Assembly: GCF_000633455.1 (NCBI RefSeq)
Contig: NZ_AYMG01000006.1
Span: 186,001 to 250,000 of the forward strand
Reading direction: 5' to 3'
Origin: Pedobacter jeongneungensis
GTDB lineage: Bacteria > Bacteroidota > Bacteroidia > Sphingobacteriales > Sphingobacteriaceae
DNA: 64,000 bases
Below are positions 34,701 to 43,611 of this stretch, one piece after another; the first letter of the stretch is position 1; the number at the start of each line of letters is the position of its first letter. A model generated the notes under the pieces. The model did no database searches. It was given only the letters and a program-made list of their open reading frames with translations, and was not told the origin of the DNA. Position numbers and translations under genes: made by a program.

Positions 34701-35001
34701 TAATAGTGGCTTTATCAATGGCAATTGGCGCAGTTGATTTATAGCCAATGTACGAAACCGAAATCCGGTAGGTTTTATCGGCAACGGGCAATGTATAGTT
34801 ACCATCAATATCTGATGATACGCCTTTTATTACCCTGCGGTCTTTATCAACAATTACCACCGAAGCACCAATGATGGGTTGTTTATCTTTTTTATCAATA
34901 ATCTTACCCCGCACGTAGTTAATTTGCTGCGCACCAGCGATAGCAGACGCAAATAAAAAGCACAGCAAGGCAAATAAACGTAAAGTATATTTTTTAGTCA
35001 T
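31723..35001 (-). CDS. SusC/RagA-family TonB-dependent outer-membrane transporter
   Basis: 1092 aa with a signal peptide (ending AGAQ). The regulatory beta-sandwich (about 28-110; YVRGKIIDKKDKQPIIGASV) is followed by MDEVQIVSKAKADNGSG, plug sequence with IRIRGTSSINGAVDPLIVVDGMPYD and SRAANGVLVINTKRG, and a barrel ending LGLTANF with the terminal Phe. It is encoded directly after a FAS1 lipoprotein (6 bp) and before its SusD (11 bp). It imports an oligosaccharide across the outer membrane with TonB energy. Confidence 0.96.
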   Translation of the reverse strand: MTKKYTLRLFALLCFLFASAIAGAQQINYVRGKIIDKKDKQPIIGASVVIVDKDRRVIKGVSSDIDGNYTLPVADKTYRISVSYIGYKSTAPIAIDKATINFQLEASDNQMDEVQIVSKAKADNGSGMSIDKRDQTSAIGTINAKELEDMQAASIDQALQGRLAGLDIAASSGDPGAPMQIRIRGTSSINGAVDPLIVVDGMPYDISIPTDFNFATSDETNYGQLLNIAPSDIKDISVLKDAAATAIWGSRAANGVLVINTKRGTMGPPSISYNFKGSYSKQPSPIPMLNGNQYSSLVLEEFYNAGRQFSTSDFAKQFQYDPNDPYNFYNYSNNTDWLKSITQIGYLQDHNLSISGGGEKARYRASVNYFNQEGTTKGTSLGRLSARVNLDYQVSTKIKFSADIVYTHIDNQNLYSPGVRDVAYSKMPNQAVYEYDEYGNLTSNYFSPATTAQGSFGYDFGKNKISGTYNPLAMAMAASNHQLGERIIPKFGLQYQIIPDRLRLNANFQADINNTKIKTFLPQIATGRPFSEQVVNYASDSDGDAFTMATNITLAYTPELGKKHDLIAFARFDSNDSRRTGQSMFATNTASSFLADPSIDGRTNAVGSASSSFAQSRSVGLLLNAQYKFLDRYIFNAGIRGDGNSKFGPNNRYGVFPSASLRWRISGEPFMKRTEKYIDDFSFRASYGIVGNAPRGDYTYLNTYQNYGFSYLGMSGVYSSNLELSDLRWEKVAQSNLGLTLNMFKNAINMDFDIYRKRTTDLFYPGIAIPTYNGYSGVDLNVGTMDNQGWEFNLNATLIRKKNFRWDFSFNISHNENIIREIDPLYPRENKGKITTNNVFKVYIQENNPFGSFYGFKFKGVYKDLNSTIALDESGNQIVGPNGQKVYMRFAYPSIDYVFQPGDAMYEDINHDGNIDYKDIVYLGNSNPNLTGGFGTGITINGNIRFGANFSYRTGYQIINGTKITTTNMNGFSNQSTAVLRRWRAEGDVTDMPRAVYATGYNFLGSDRYVEDGSYLRLRSVTLKYDFSKNFMKRLGMKSLSANLMVENILTFTKYTGQDPEVPVKLTAFSTVVDNSTTPPIKTVTLGLTANF

Positions 35002-35007
35002 ATCGGT

Positions 35008-37230
35008 TTAGAATTGATATTTTAAGTAATTATTGATCTGATGGATTACCGTACGGTTTGATAATACATTGCTCCTGTCTGTCGGGTTTAAAAGCACGTT
35101 AGCGGTTCTGCCGATTACATCCCTAAGCATTAAAGAAGTGGTCGTATTAATGGCAACGGTAATCTTGGCAGCATCTCCACCATCGTTTTTCATGAGGGTT
35201 TCAAACTGTCCGATCTTTTGCCCATCGCTTGCAATGGTATTTTTATTGATAATATGGTAGAGCAGGAATTTGCTCACTTTGGTTACATCCGAACCATCCG
35301 TTGGAGCGGTAGTTGGTATCCCTGTGGTTACGTTCCCAGGTAAAATACCATCTTTTACAGCCTGCATAATGGCTGCATTGGTAGGGATAAAAACCGTATA
35401 ATTTACGCCTTCAACGGTTCCCTGTATTACACCAGTAGCTTTAGTATAAATAATGTTGTTGTTTAACAACTGGAAGAAGTAATAGTATGGATCGGTAGTC
35501 AGCGTACCATATTTTTCGATGTGTTTGCCAATGTTCAGCACGGTATAGGTAAGGGCCTCTTTTCCGTAAACTGCTGCACCATTAACAGGTGTGGTACTGA
35601 TAGAATCGACAGGGATACTTTGTTTGGCAACGGCAACACTATCCTGTGTACCTGCTGAAATCAGTTTGCCGGCAGCATATTTAACATATTCGCCGTTCGA
35701 GGCTTCTAAAATTCCAGATCCCGTGCTAAAGTTAGGGATATCCCTATCGCCCAAAGCAATAATGTGGGTTTGCAAAATGCGTTTCAGCGCTACTAAATCA
35801 CCTCTGATCGGGGCCGATGCATAAAACGGATCGTAATTAAAACCCATTCTCCTAAGCGTTACGTCAGGGATCATTACCACCACATAACGCAATGTTGGTG
35901 TTTTTAAAGCAGGAATCAACCCGAAATAAATCAAGGCCTGTTTCATCACACTGTAATCGGGATCCAGGTTTACGTTGCCATAAACTGTTGCAAATACATT
36001 CGCATTCTGAGCCTTATTTATACCATATAAAAAGCCATTGCTCAGGGCTTGTTTATCTACCACATCGGCTGCAACACGGGTTGTAAAATCGTTTAGTGCA
36101 TTGGGCGTAGTGGCAAACTTGCTTGGCCAAACGGTAGTGGTAAACAAATGTGAATTAACAAAATCTTTAATTACATCGGGTGCCACTACATAGAGGTCGT
36201 TCAGGTTGTTTACGCCCTTTTTCTTCCAATATTTAAGCAATACATTTTGTGCATAAGCATTTACGGCAGCATTGGTAGGTGCAAAAATGCTATACGAACC
36301 CTGTTGCGCATCATTTGCGTCTACTTTTAAATAATTTTCATTGTTTGGCGAGAAAGCCAGTAAAGTGCTGTAGGTTTTTGCATAAACATTGGCTGCCTTG
36401 CCGCTCAGCACCTCATAACGGTGAGAGATGTCGGTATTTAAAGAATAAGTAACAAACTTATCCAATAAGCCTTTAAAAATACTATAATCAGGCTTTTCGT
36501 TAATGTACTGATCGATACTTTGAGGCGGGGTTAATACCCTGTCGATTATATGGATGACGCCATTTTCGGCTACAATATTCTGTTGTCCATCAATTAATCG
36601 TGCTGCACCTATATTGTTGCCATTGTAAGCAGTATTTGGATAGAAGAAATTATAATCGGCAGCCGACAGACCATTAAATGTCATGTAAGGCGATAAAAAA
36701 TAGGTAATATTCTTATTGTTGAAATCGGTTGCGAGATAAGAACCGTTACGGTTTGCTGCAATTACCTTAATTGCGTTTCCATTATTATCCTTTCCATCAT
36801 AAACAAAATCGTAGTAAACGCTTCTTCGTCTAAAGGCACTGTTTTTGATAAATCCCTTAACAGAGAAAAAATCGCTCAAACGCTCTACCTTCTCTCCATC
36901 GTAGATCATGGCATAACGAACTATTTTGGAAGCCAGATCTGCTGAAACTTCCGTCAGGTTATTGTCTTTTAAATAAGCGGTAAAGGCTTCATCGGTTGGT
37001 GCAAAAACCGTCCACGAGCCTGCTGTGCTTAACGTTTCTTTGTAACCGGCTTTATCAATACAATCCAGAAACCTGACGAAATTACCTTTTGCCTGAAGTT
37101 GCTGGTAGATTGGATCTCCCAAATTCTCCGGGCGACCATAAAAATCATCGAATTCTTTTTTCCGGCAACTGCTCAGGAAAAAAATAACTGTCAAAAAGAC
37201 GATTAAAAGTTTGGGTAAAATTTTACTCAT
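35008..37230 (-). CDS. Multi-FAS1 (fasciclin) surface lipoprotein, first gene of the FAS1/Sus operon
   Basis: 740 aa with lipoprotein signal ending FFLSSC. At least three FAS1-like modules are readable: about 45-240 (FVRFLDCIDKAGYKETLST, WTVFAPTDEAFTAYL, GVIHIIDRVLTPP), about 245-420 (YSIFKGLLDKFVTYS, YSIFAPTNAAVNAYA, GFLYGINKAQN) and about 430-740 (YSVMKQALIYFGLIPALK, YTVFIPTNAAIMQAV, FLLYHIINKNT, ending TVIHQINNYLKYQF). FAS1 domains in other organisms mediate adhesion or bind glycans. As head gene of an operon with two SusCD pairs, a role in holding substrate at the cell surface is plausible but unproven. Confidence 0.88.
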   Translation of the reverse strand: MSKILPKLLIVFLTVIFFLSSCRKKEFDDFYGRPENLGDPIYQQLQAKGNFVRFLDCIDKAGYKETLSTAGSWTVFAPTDEAFTAYLKDNNLTEVSADLASKIVRYAMIYDGEKVERLSDFFSVKGFIKNSAFRRRSVYYDFVYDGKDNNGNAIKVIAANRNGSYLATDFNNKNITYFLSPYMTFNGLSAADYNFFYPNTAYNGNNIGAARLIDGQQNIVAENGVIHIIDRVLTPPQSIDQYINEKPDYSIFKGLLDKFVTYSLNTDISHRYEVLSGKAANVYAKTYSTLLAFSPNNENYLKVDANDAQQGSYSIFAPTNAAVNAYAQNVLLKYWKKKGVNNLNDLYVVAPDVIKDFVNSHLFTTTVWPSKFATTPNALNDFTTRVAADVVDKQALSNGFLYGINKAQNANVFATVYGNVNLDPDYSVMKQALIYFGLIPALKTPTLRYVVVMIPDVTLRRMGFNYDPFYASAPIRGDLVALKRILQTHIIALGDRDIPNFSTGSGILEASNGEYVKYAAGKLISAGTQDSVAVAKQSIPVDSISTTPVNGAAVYGKEALTYTVLNIGKHIEKYGTLTTDPYYYFFQLLNNNIIYTKATGVIQGTVEGVNYTVFIPTNAAIMQAVKDGILPGNVTTGIPTTAPTDGSDVTKVSKFLLYHIINKNTIASDGQKIGQFETLMKNDGGDAAKITVAINTTTSLMLRDVIGRTANVLLNPTDRSNVLSNRTVIHQINNYLKYQF

Positions 37231-37741
37231 AGCAATTTTATTGGGTGCGAACGCCCATTAGCTAAACTGCGATAACAATAGAAATCAGTTGCTGGTTTGG
37301 TTAGAAAAGAGTGGAGAAAAAACGTAGATTTTTATTGCATAGCGTTAGTTTAACGAAACGTTTGTGGGAATTGGTTTAATAGTTATTTGGTTAGTGAATT
37401 ATTTCTTAAATATAAATAGGTGGTACAAAATTCCCATCCTGTACTATCCTGTCTTTTTCTTATAAAATATTACCATGAATACAAAACAGAAGCCCAATGC
37501 ATACTAAATCGATTAATGGAGGTTAAAATTAATTCATTAAATATTTTTCGACTGATTACTAATACACATTTTGAGAAAATAGATATAGTTATTGCTATAA
37601 ATATATGGCGTGGTTTTGCCGATACAAGCAAAATTTGAAGGGTAGTTATTCCAAAATTAGATTGGGAACCGTAATGCATACTATTGGGTAAAAGCTTGAA
37701 GATCCCCACATGCGTGAGGATGACAACAGCCGGGTAAAAAT
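37231..37741. other. 511-bp promoter region of the FAS1/Sus operon, no gene
   Basis: Contains the operator motif at 37436-37451 and a TAACCAAATA element at 37384-37393 (minus strand). A long leader (over 150 bases) then runs to the first FAS1 gene. A short antisense-type frame here has no coding character. The left end near 37700 holds a fragment of a dispersed repeat (CATGCGTGAGGATGACAAC). Confidence 0.5.
37436..37451 (-). promoter_or_regulatory. Operator-like motif CAGGAT-AGTA-CAGGAT before the FAS1/Sus operon
   Basis: On the minus strand ACAGGATAGTACAGGATGGG lies 206-221 bases before the start of the multi-FAS1 gene. TAACCAAATA follows 42 bases downstream of it. Confidence 0.6.
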
Positions 37742-40510
37742 TTAATTATAAGGCGTAATGGTAACCGGGCCAATTAATCCTGAAGGCATTACACTCCAGT
37801 TCGAGGCATCAAAATCCTTATAATTAATATTTACAAAGTTGATTTCGTGGTAATTTCGCCATTGTATTTTTTTCAGATCCATATCGCGGATGCGGTTGGC
37901 CATTAGGTTTACCACTTCAATTTTGATGGTATTATTGCCTGCTTTCAAATATTTACCTACACGGGCCTGAAATGGGATACTCCATAAAATACCCACTTCC
38001 TGTCCATTGATCCATACTCTGGCGCTTTCATTCACCTGGTTCAGATTTAAAACATATTCTTTGGCTGATTTTGAACTTAAGTTAAAGTTTGAGGAATAAA
38101 TGCCAGTACCAGAAAAGGCCTGTAGTTTAGGATCGCTCAAAGTTGTCCAGCTTACCAATTTATCTAATTTCTGATCTGCAGGAAGCTCAGGTCCACCCTC
38201 GGTAAAATGTAAATTCCAGGGTTGGTTGAGATTAATCGATTTGGCAGCTTTGTTTAAATAAACCCAAGGCGTTTTGGTTGTTCCATTCCGATCAACCTTT
38301 AAAAACAAACTCTCGCCCGATTTAAGCTGTACACGTACTTTTTTATCCTTTACTGCGGCTACACCAACAGCTGAGTTTTGCGGATCCATAATTAAAACCT
38401 GTCCTTCTTCGTTTAAAGCAAGTTCAGCATCAATATCTTTAGCGGTATGATTTACCAGATAATAGTATTTGCCAGCATCTGTTTTCCTTCTGATGAACTG
38501 CAGACCTGAATCTGTTAGTGCTTCTCTATTAATGTTTACCGAATTTAATGCTTTTTGCACATCGTTGCTTAGTAAAATTACTCCTGAACCGATTTTAAAT
38601 TGTTTAATACCCTCTGCACCATCCGTAAAAATCAATTTGGCCAAAGTCGCCTTTAACTGTGTACGGCGTGCTTCCAGATTATTTAAACCTGGAACATCTT
38701 TTGGTAATGCCTGAAAAATCACCTTTGCCCCGTTACTAGCCATTTGAATGATCTTTTCAAGAGTTTCCGGGCTCATCATTTCGCATTGCGGAACAATTAA
38801 CACCTGATAGGGTGCAGCTGCTGCATTGGTACTGATTAATGCTTTGTTAACCGTTGATTGCTTTAATAACCGATCAGAAGCAAAATCAAATGAATAACCC
38901 GATTTGGAAAGTTCTTTTGATAATTTATAAAAAGCCGTTGGATGTAGCCATTCATCAACATCATGTACTTTTAAAGCCATATCTAAACCTTTGGCCTTGT
39001 TCCACACATCATAAATTGGCCAATAGATTAAAAGTTCATTGTCTGGCTTTCCTGATTGGAGAATAGACTGGCAACGGGCAATATAATTGTTCAATCCTTG
39101 TGCCTGAGGCCATAAACTATTGTTCGGGTTCATTTCTACCGAAGCGTAAAACAGCCACCCTGGCCAGGGCACATTTGCCGGCGAATTGGTTGTACCGTGA
39201 TAAAAGATATGGTTGATACCTGCTAAAAAAAGTTGTTCGGCTTCTGGTTTACATTGCGAAAACGAGGTTTTAAAATGTTCTGTCAGCCAGGTAAATGTTT
39301 CAGAAGAAGCCAGCTTTTTACCTCCGGTATGTGCTGCAGAGGAGGCAAATTTACTCATTATCGGATCCGGATCTACATTACGGATATCTCCTGCATCGCG
39401 ACGAAGTCCTGGAATAGCAAAATAACTTGAGCCAAAGGTTTCGGTTTCAGGAATATCTACTGCGCCATAAAGATCAAGCAAGTTGCCCGGCGATCCATGC
39501 GATTGGTTTTTGGTAACCGATTTAAGCTGATGTGCCCAATTGGTCCAGTTTTGTGTAAAGTTATGGAGCAAAAGTTCATCCATGGTTTCCCGATAATCAG
39601 ATTTTAAACGGGCAATATTTTCGCCTGTAGAATCTTTGCCTGTTAATTCTTTAATGTGGCTTGCCAAATCGTAACCTCTGTTTTTCTTAAATTCCTGAAA
39701 GAAAGTAGGTGTCCAGGTTGCGCCATAAACTTCGTAACTATCGTTAAAAAACGAGCGTATTCCTTGCGGTTTACCCTTAAACGCATCTGAAAATCTTTTC
39801 AGGTAAACATCTACGGCATTTTTATCAAGGTGATCTAATGTAAATCCTTCTCCACCCGGTGCTGCACGTTTAACCATTTGCCTTGTTTTACCAGCAAATG
39901 CAGCATAAATATCCCAGCTCCCACTACCTGGCGACCAATTTAAAGATCCATCAGCCTGAACTTTTGGAAGCAGATCGAGTACCTCGCCATTTGCCCCATA
40001 AGCGGTTAAAGCCTGTAATTGTGCGAAATCCTGTTTGGCTTCTTTAACTTTAATGGTTTCGGTTAATGGCTCTCCTGCTTTGAGTTTATATTGTTGGATA
40101 ATCAGTTTGGTTGCTGCATTTTCGGCCTTAATCTGCGGACCGCCAAATGGCCATCCTGTTCCGGTATTCATATCTACCCCTAAGCCTAAAGTATTGGCTT
40201 TATTTACCGTATAGTGTAATACATTCATCCACTCTGGCGATAAAAACCGGAGGTACTGTTTTTCAAAACCCTTAGCGCCATAAATTGGGGTAATTTCTAC
40301 CCCACCGAGGCCAGCATCGGCATATTTTTTCAAAACAAGGTTCAAGTTCTGTTCGTCAACAGCATTTCCCATCCACCACCAACGGGTCCAGGGTTTCATT
40401 TGTTTTTCGATAACAGGCCAACTTCCTGTATTTACAGGCTTTTGCGCATTAGCTATGCTAAAAATCAATGTGCTAAGCAGCAGAACAGAAAAGAATCTAT
40501 GTAATTGCAT
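37742..40510 (-). CDS. GH106 family alpha-L-rhamnosidase
   Basis: A 922-aa protein with signal peptide (ending ANAQ). It has the GH106 opening WTRWWWMGNAVDEQNL, the barrel strand GVEITPIYGAKGF, VDMNTGTGWPFGGPQ, RSFFNDSYEVYGATWTP and SHGSPGNLLDLYGAVDIPETETF, all typical of this family. The C-terminus (about 790-922) is a jelly-roll domain (WTTLSDPKLQAFSGTGIYSS, RVWINGQEVGILWSIPF) as found at the end of GH106 enzymes. These release alpha-1,2- or 1,4-linked L-rhamnose from RG-I or RG-II fragments. It is last in the GH2-GH105-GH115-GH31-rhaM-GH106 series, 6 bp after the rhamnose mutarotase gene, which matches its product. Confidence 0.93.
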   Translation of the reverse strand: MQLHRFFSVLLLSTLIFSIANAQKPVNTGSWPVIEKQMKPWTRWWWMGNAVDEQNLNLVLKKYADAGLGGVEITPIYGAKGFEKQYLRFLSPEWMNVLHYTVNKANTLGLGVDMNTGTGWPFGGPQIKAENAATKLIIQQYKLKAGEPLTETIKVKEAKQDFAQLQALTAYGANGEVLDLLPKVQADGSLNWSPGSGSWDIYAAFAGKTRQMVKRAAPGGEGFTLDHLDKNAVDVYLKRFSDAFKGKPQGIRSFFNDSYEVYGATWTPTFFQEFKKNRGYDLASHIKELTGKDSTGENIARLKSDYRETMDELLLHNFTQNWTNWAHQLKSVTKNQSHGSPGNLLDLYGAVDIPETETFGSSYFAIPGLRRDAGDIRNVDPDPIMSKFASSAAHTGGKKLASSETFTWLTEHFKTSFSQCKPEAEQLFLAGINHIFYHGTTNSPANVPWPGWLFYASVEMNPNNSLWPQAQGLNNYIARCQSILQSGKPDNELLIYWPIYDVWNKAKGLDMALKVHDVDEWLHPTAFYKLSKELSKSGYSFDFASDRLLKQSTVNKALISTNAAAAPYQVLIVPQCEMMSPETLEKIIQMASNGAKVIFQALPKDVPGLNNLEARRTQLKATLAKLIFTDGAEGIKQFKIGSGVILLSNDVQKALNSVNINREALTDSGLQFIRRKTDAGKYYYLVNHTAKDIDAELALNEEGQVLIMDPQNSAVGVAAVKDKKVRVQLKSGESLFLKVDRNGTTKTPWVYLNKAAKSINLNQPWNLHFTEGGPELPADQKLDKLVSWTTLSDPKLQAFSGTGIYSSNFNLSSKSAKEYVLNLNQVNESARVWINGQEVGILWSIPFQARVGKYLKAGNNTIKIEVVNLMANRIRDMDLKKIQWRNYHEINFVNINYKDFDASNWSVMPSGLIGPVTITPYN

Positions 40511-40516
40511 ATTTTT

Positions 40517-40825
40517 TTAATCTAAATGGAATACCATTTCTAATGGGAAAGTTTTTGGAGAATGATCGGCATTGGTTTCCATAATATCGGCCATGTATGC
40601 CCACCATTTCTGCACAATCCGGGTGCTGCCCAAATCTTGAGACGAGTTTCCATTTTGCTGCTGTACGGCAAATAGTGTATTCGTTTCTTCATCCAGAAAG
40701 ATGGAATAATCGCTGATCCCGTTTTCTTTTAGCAAAGTGGATAGCTCTGGCCAGATCTCATCATGGCGCTTTTTGTATTCTGTTTCAAAACCGGGTTTAA
40801 GTTTCATCTTAAATGCAATTTTCAT
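40517..40825 (-). CDS. rhaM: L-rhamnose mutarotase
   Basis: A 102-aa protein matching the RhaM family in length and motifs: the opening KMKLKPGFETEYKKRHDEIWPEL with the conserved Tyr and His21, the middle ISDYSIFLDEETNTLFAV, QKWWAYMADIM and the C-terminal PLEMVFHLD. The enzyme interconverts the alpha and beta anomers of L-rhamnose in the cytoplasm and has no signal peptide. It lies between GH31 and GH106, so sugar released by the rhamnosidase is its likely substrate. The rhamnose isomerase and kinase genes that would use its product are not in the window. Confidence 0.92.
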   Translation of the reverse strand: MKIAFKMKLKPGFETEYKKRHDEIWPELSTLLKENGISDYSIFLDEETNTLFAVQQQNGNSSQDLGSTRIVQKWWAYMADIMETNADHSPKTFPLEMVFHLD

Positions 40826-41155
40826 GTGATCAATTTTATTTTTTAAGGGTTTTAATCGAATTAAAACCTGTATTATTTTCTCCTGTGGTTCGTGTCCCCA
40901 CGAAACACTAATGATTATTTATACCCAAGCTGAAATCGTTCAGTTCGGTCTGTGGGAAAACAGACTGAGGTACTAACTGTAATCTGTCATTCTGAGGCAC
41001 GAAGAATCTCTAAGCCATTGGCCCCCAAACTGAGTTCTTCGTCTACCTTTTGGTTAAGGGAGTTAACCTAAATCTGTATTCTCCTTAGAGATTCTTCACT
41101 GCGTTCAGAATGACAAAGCGTATCGCCGTGGTTCGCGTCCCCTACGAGCCACCCA
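40826..41155. other. 330-bp intergenic region holding an inverted repeat pair
   Basis: No gene. Two diverged copies of GTGGTTCG(T/C)GTCCCC lie near the ends (about 40885 and 41128). Between them sits an inverted repeat with arms at 40986-41014 and 41084-41114 sharing GTCATTCTGA and GAAGAATCTCTAAG. It separates the upstream GH2-GH105-GH115-GH31 genes from rhaM-GH106 on the same strand and may act as a terminator or attenuator. Confidence 0.55.
40986..41114. repeat. Inverted repeat (GTCATTCTGA...GAAGAATCTCTAAG)
   Basis: Arms of 29 and 31 bases pair with a short mismatched centre (GGCAC against ACGCAGT) around a 69-base loop. Such MITE-like or terminator-like repeats recur in Bacteroidota intergenic regions. 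Confidence 0.65.
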
Positions 41156-43609
41156 TTAATTTACTACAATATTCAAATCAGCGCTGTTATCTCCGGCTGA
41201 TTTAATCCAGAGTATTTTATTTTTTGTATCGTAAAACCAGCCTTCGGTTTTATCCAATCGATCTGGTGTTTTTAAAGATTTTAGTTTTTGCCCATTCTCC
41301 GACACTGTTGTTGGATCTGCTTTTCCTGTCCAATGTATTTTTGCCAAATATTTATGCTTACCCGGTTTAAAACTTCCAATCGGCTTTGCCACTTTCAGTG
41401 TAAAATTAGATCCTGTTAACGAAGAAGTGATTTTGGTTAATGCAAAGCTTCCACTTTTATAAGCCGAGCTTAAATTATCATCTTCATACAGATCGTATTT
41501 AGATTCGCCATAAGGGAAAACATCGAGTGTGATCACATCAACAGGTTTTTCGCCACTGTATGCCATTTCTGGCTGCATTGGGATAAAGCTACCTGCCTTA
41601 ACAAATAAGGGAATCGTATCCAACGGTGCCACCACATGATGATAACTTTTACCTTCATATTTTTCGTTTGTCCAATAGTTAAACCAGGTACCCTCTGGTA
41701 GGTAAACAGAACGCGTAATGGCACCTTTAGTGGTTACCGGGGCAACCATTAAATTGTCGCCAAACATATACTGATCGCCAATTTCGTACACATTTTCGTC
41801 ATCCTGATGGTTCAGTACCAAAGCCCTCATCATCGGCAAACCGGTTTCATATTGCTGGTGCATGCTCGTGTATAGATAGGGGAATAAACGGTAACGCAAA
41901 AGATCGTATTTTTTGAAATTGCGCAAAGCATCTTCACCATATTTCCAGGGTTCTTTATAACCTGGGTGATCCATTCCAAATACCAGTGCAATCGGACTGA
42001 ACATACCGAACTGCACCCAACGGATATACAGCTCTGGATCGGCCTGATGTTCAAAGCCACCCATGCAATGCGCCCATGAGCCTACGCCCGATAAGCCCAC
42101 ATTTAAGCCAGCCTTAATTACCGGAGCAAAATATTGCCATTCGCTGGGCCAGTCGCCTGCAAAAATATAAGGGTAACGTTGGATACCAGAATAACCTTCA
42201 CGGGTTTGGTTCAAGCCTCTAAAACCGTTAAACTTTTCGAATTCTAAAAATGGTGCTTTGGCATAAGCGATAGGAAATAGATTATGTAAACGTTCTGCTT
42301 CTTTCCCGGTAGGACCTACTTTTTCACTTTCGTTGGCCAATGAACCGAAAGCACTTCCCTCATCTGTTTTGAGGAATTTAGCACCCAATTTGGCTACACG
42401 CATTACGCCATTATCCCACCACCATTGTGTTGCTTTTTCATCAAAAAAGTTAACAAATTCACCGGGTTTGCCATTTTCGGGATAAGTATATCCTTTTTCC
42501 CTGGCCTGATCTAATAAGTTTAATTTTTTGGCAGTATCGAACCTCGGACGGAGATGCAGCCCCACCATTTTATAATTCATGGCGTAAATGCTATCGAACA
42601 TCGATTTTGGATCTTTAAAGGTTTCTCTCCATTCGAAAGAAGTGGCACCTTTACCTCCGTTTTCGCCAAATAAGCGCCAGGTTGAGTCTAACCAGAGCAG
42701 ATCAACGGGAATACCAAATGACCTGTATTTTTTTGCCAGTTCAACTACATAATGGTCAGAAGTTTGCGCCTCATAGCCCCATGTACCACCACTATATGTA
42801 CCTGCGTGCAAACCCAGGGCAAACTGTGGTAACATAGGCGATTTGCCTGTAATACTGGTATAATGATCCAAAATGGCAGGGAAAGTTGGCCCATACATGA
42901 AATAATAATCCAATTCGCCATCGGCGGCCTTAAAACTGTATTGATCTTTTTTCGAAGCCCCCATATCCCATTCGGTAGCAAAAGAATTATGGAAGAAAAT
43001 ACCATATCCTTTTGTACTCATAAAAAATGGAACAGGACAATAATTGGCCTCGAGTATATTGTAAGCACCAATGGCATGCGGTAAACCTTTACCCCGGCCA
43101 ACGTTTAAGGTTACTTTTTTAAAGCGGCGGTCCATAAAGTCCATGCGCTCGCCAAAGCCAAAGAAATGTTCATCTGCCTGCATTTTTTTTGTTACGCCTA
43201 CCTTTGTATTTTCTTTAGCTAATGCACTATTAATTTCGCTGCTTAACAGTTTACCTTTGGCATCAAAAACATCAATTTTGAACGGGGCTTTGTACAATTT
43301 AACCACCAATTTTGAAGTGCTGAGCAAAAAATGATCCTTCTTATCCGAAACTTTAACCGCAACATTGGCCCAATTGTAATTGATCACCATCAGGTTTTCG
43401 TTGGCTTCGAAATTACCGTTCCAGCTGGTTCTGATCCTGAATATTTCTGGAGTACAGAATTCGAATTTCACATCTCCCCTTGTGGTTGAAAATGAAATGA
43501 TGTTGCCTGTTTTCTTAAAACCAGATTTATAATCGCCAATACTTTGTGCCCTGGCAATAGAAAATATAAAAATTAAGGTTAGCGCAAAAGCCAAAAGTTT
43601 CTTCATCAT
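41156..43609 (-). CDS. GH31 family alpha-glycosidase
   Basis: A 817-aa secreted enzyme (signal ending ARAQ). The N-terminal beta-sandwich (about 25-245) has HFFGFGERMDFMDRR, then the catalytic barrel (about 255-590): VDLLWLDSTW, KTDEGSAFGS with the likely nucleophile D416 and YIFAGDWPSEW with the likely acid/base D486, then proximal and distal beta domains. The nucleophile motif KTDEG differs from the WxDMNE of typical alpha-glucosidases and is closer to the alpha-xylosidase and alpha-galactosidase branches of GH31, so an alpha-xylosidase or alpha-galactosidase-like activity is possible. It lies 2 bp after the GH115 gene, in the same unit as GH105 and GH2. Confidence 0.92.
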   Translation of the reverse strand: MMKKLLAFALTLIFIFSIARAQSIGDYKSGFKKTGNIISFSTTRGDVKFEFCTPEIFRIRTSWNGNFEANENLMVINYNWANVAVKVSDKKDHFLLSTSKLVVKLYKAPFKIDVFDAKGKLLSSEINSALAKENTKVGVTKKMQADEHFFGFGERMDFMDRRFKKVTLNVGRGKGLPHAIGAYNILEANYCPVPFFMSTKGYGIFFHNSFATEWDMGASKKDQYSFKAADGELDYYFMYGPTFPAILDHYTSITGKSPMLPQFALGLHAGTYSGGTWGYEAQTSDHYVVELAKKYRSFGIPVDLLWLDSTWRLFGENGGKGATSFEWRETFKDPKSMFDSIYAMNYKMVGLHLRPRFDTAKKLNLLDQAREKGYTYPENGKPGEFVNFFDEKATQWWWDNGVMRVAKLGAKFLKTDEGSAFGSLANESEKVGPTGKEAERLHNLFPIAYAKAPFLEFEKFNGFRGLNQTREGYSGIQRYPYIFAGDWPSEWQYFAPVIKAGLNVGLSGVGSWAHCMGGFEHQADPELYIRWVQFGMFSPIALVFGMDHPGYKEPWKYGEDALRNFKKYDLLRYRLFPYLYTSMHQQYETGLPMMRALVLNHQDDENVYEIGDQYMFGDNLMVAPVTTKGAITRSVYLPEGTWFNYWTNEKYEGKSYHHVVAPLDTIPLFVKAGSFIPMQPEMAYSGEKPVDVITLDVFPYGESKYDLYEDDNLSSAYKSGSFALTKITSSLTGSNFTLKVAKPIGSFKPGKHKYLAKIHWTGKADPTTVSENGQKLKSLKTPDRLDKTEGWFYDTKNKILWIKSAGDNSADLNIVVN

Positions 43610-43611
43610 AT

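Noticed and set aside
37420..37709. Overlapping 72- and 79-codon frames on opposite strands before the FAS1/Sus operon
   Set aside because: Each lacks family signals; one spans the operator motif, and both end in dispersed repeat sequence.
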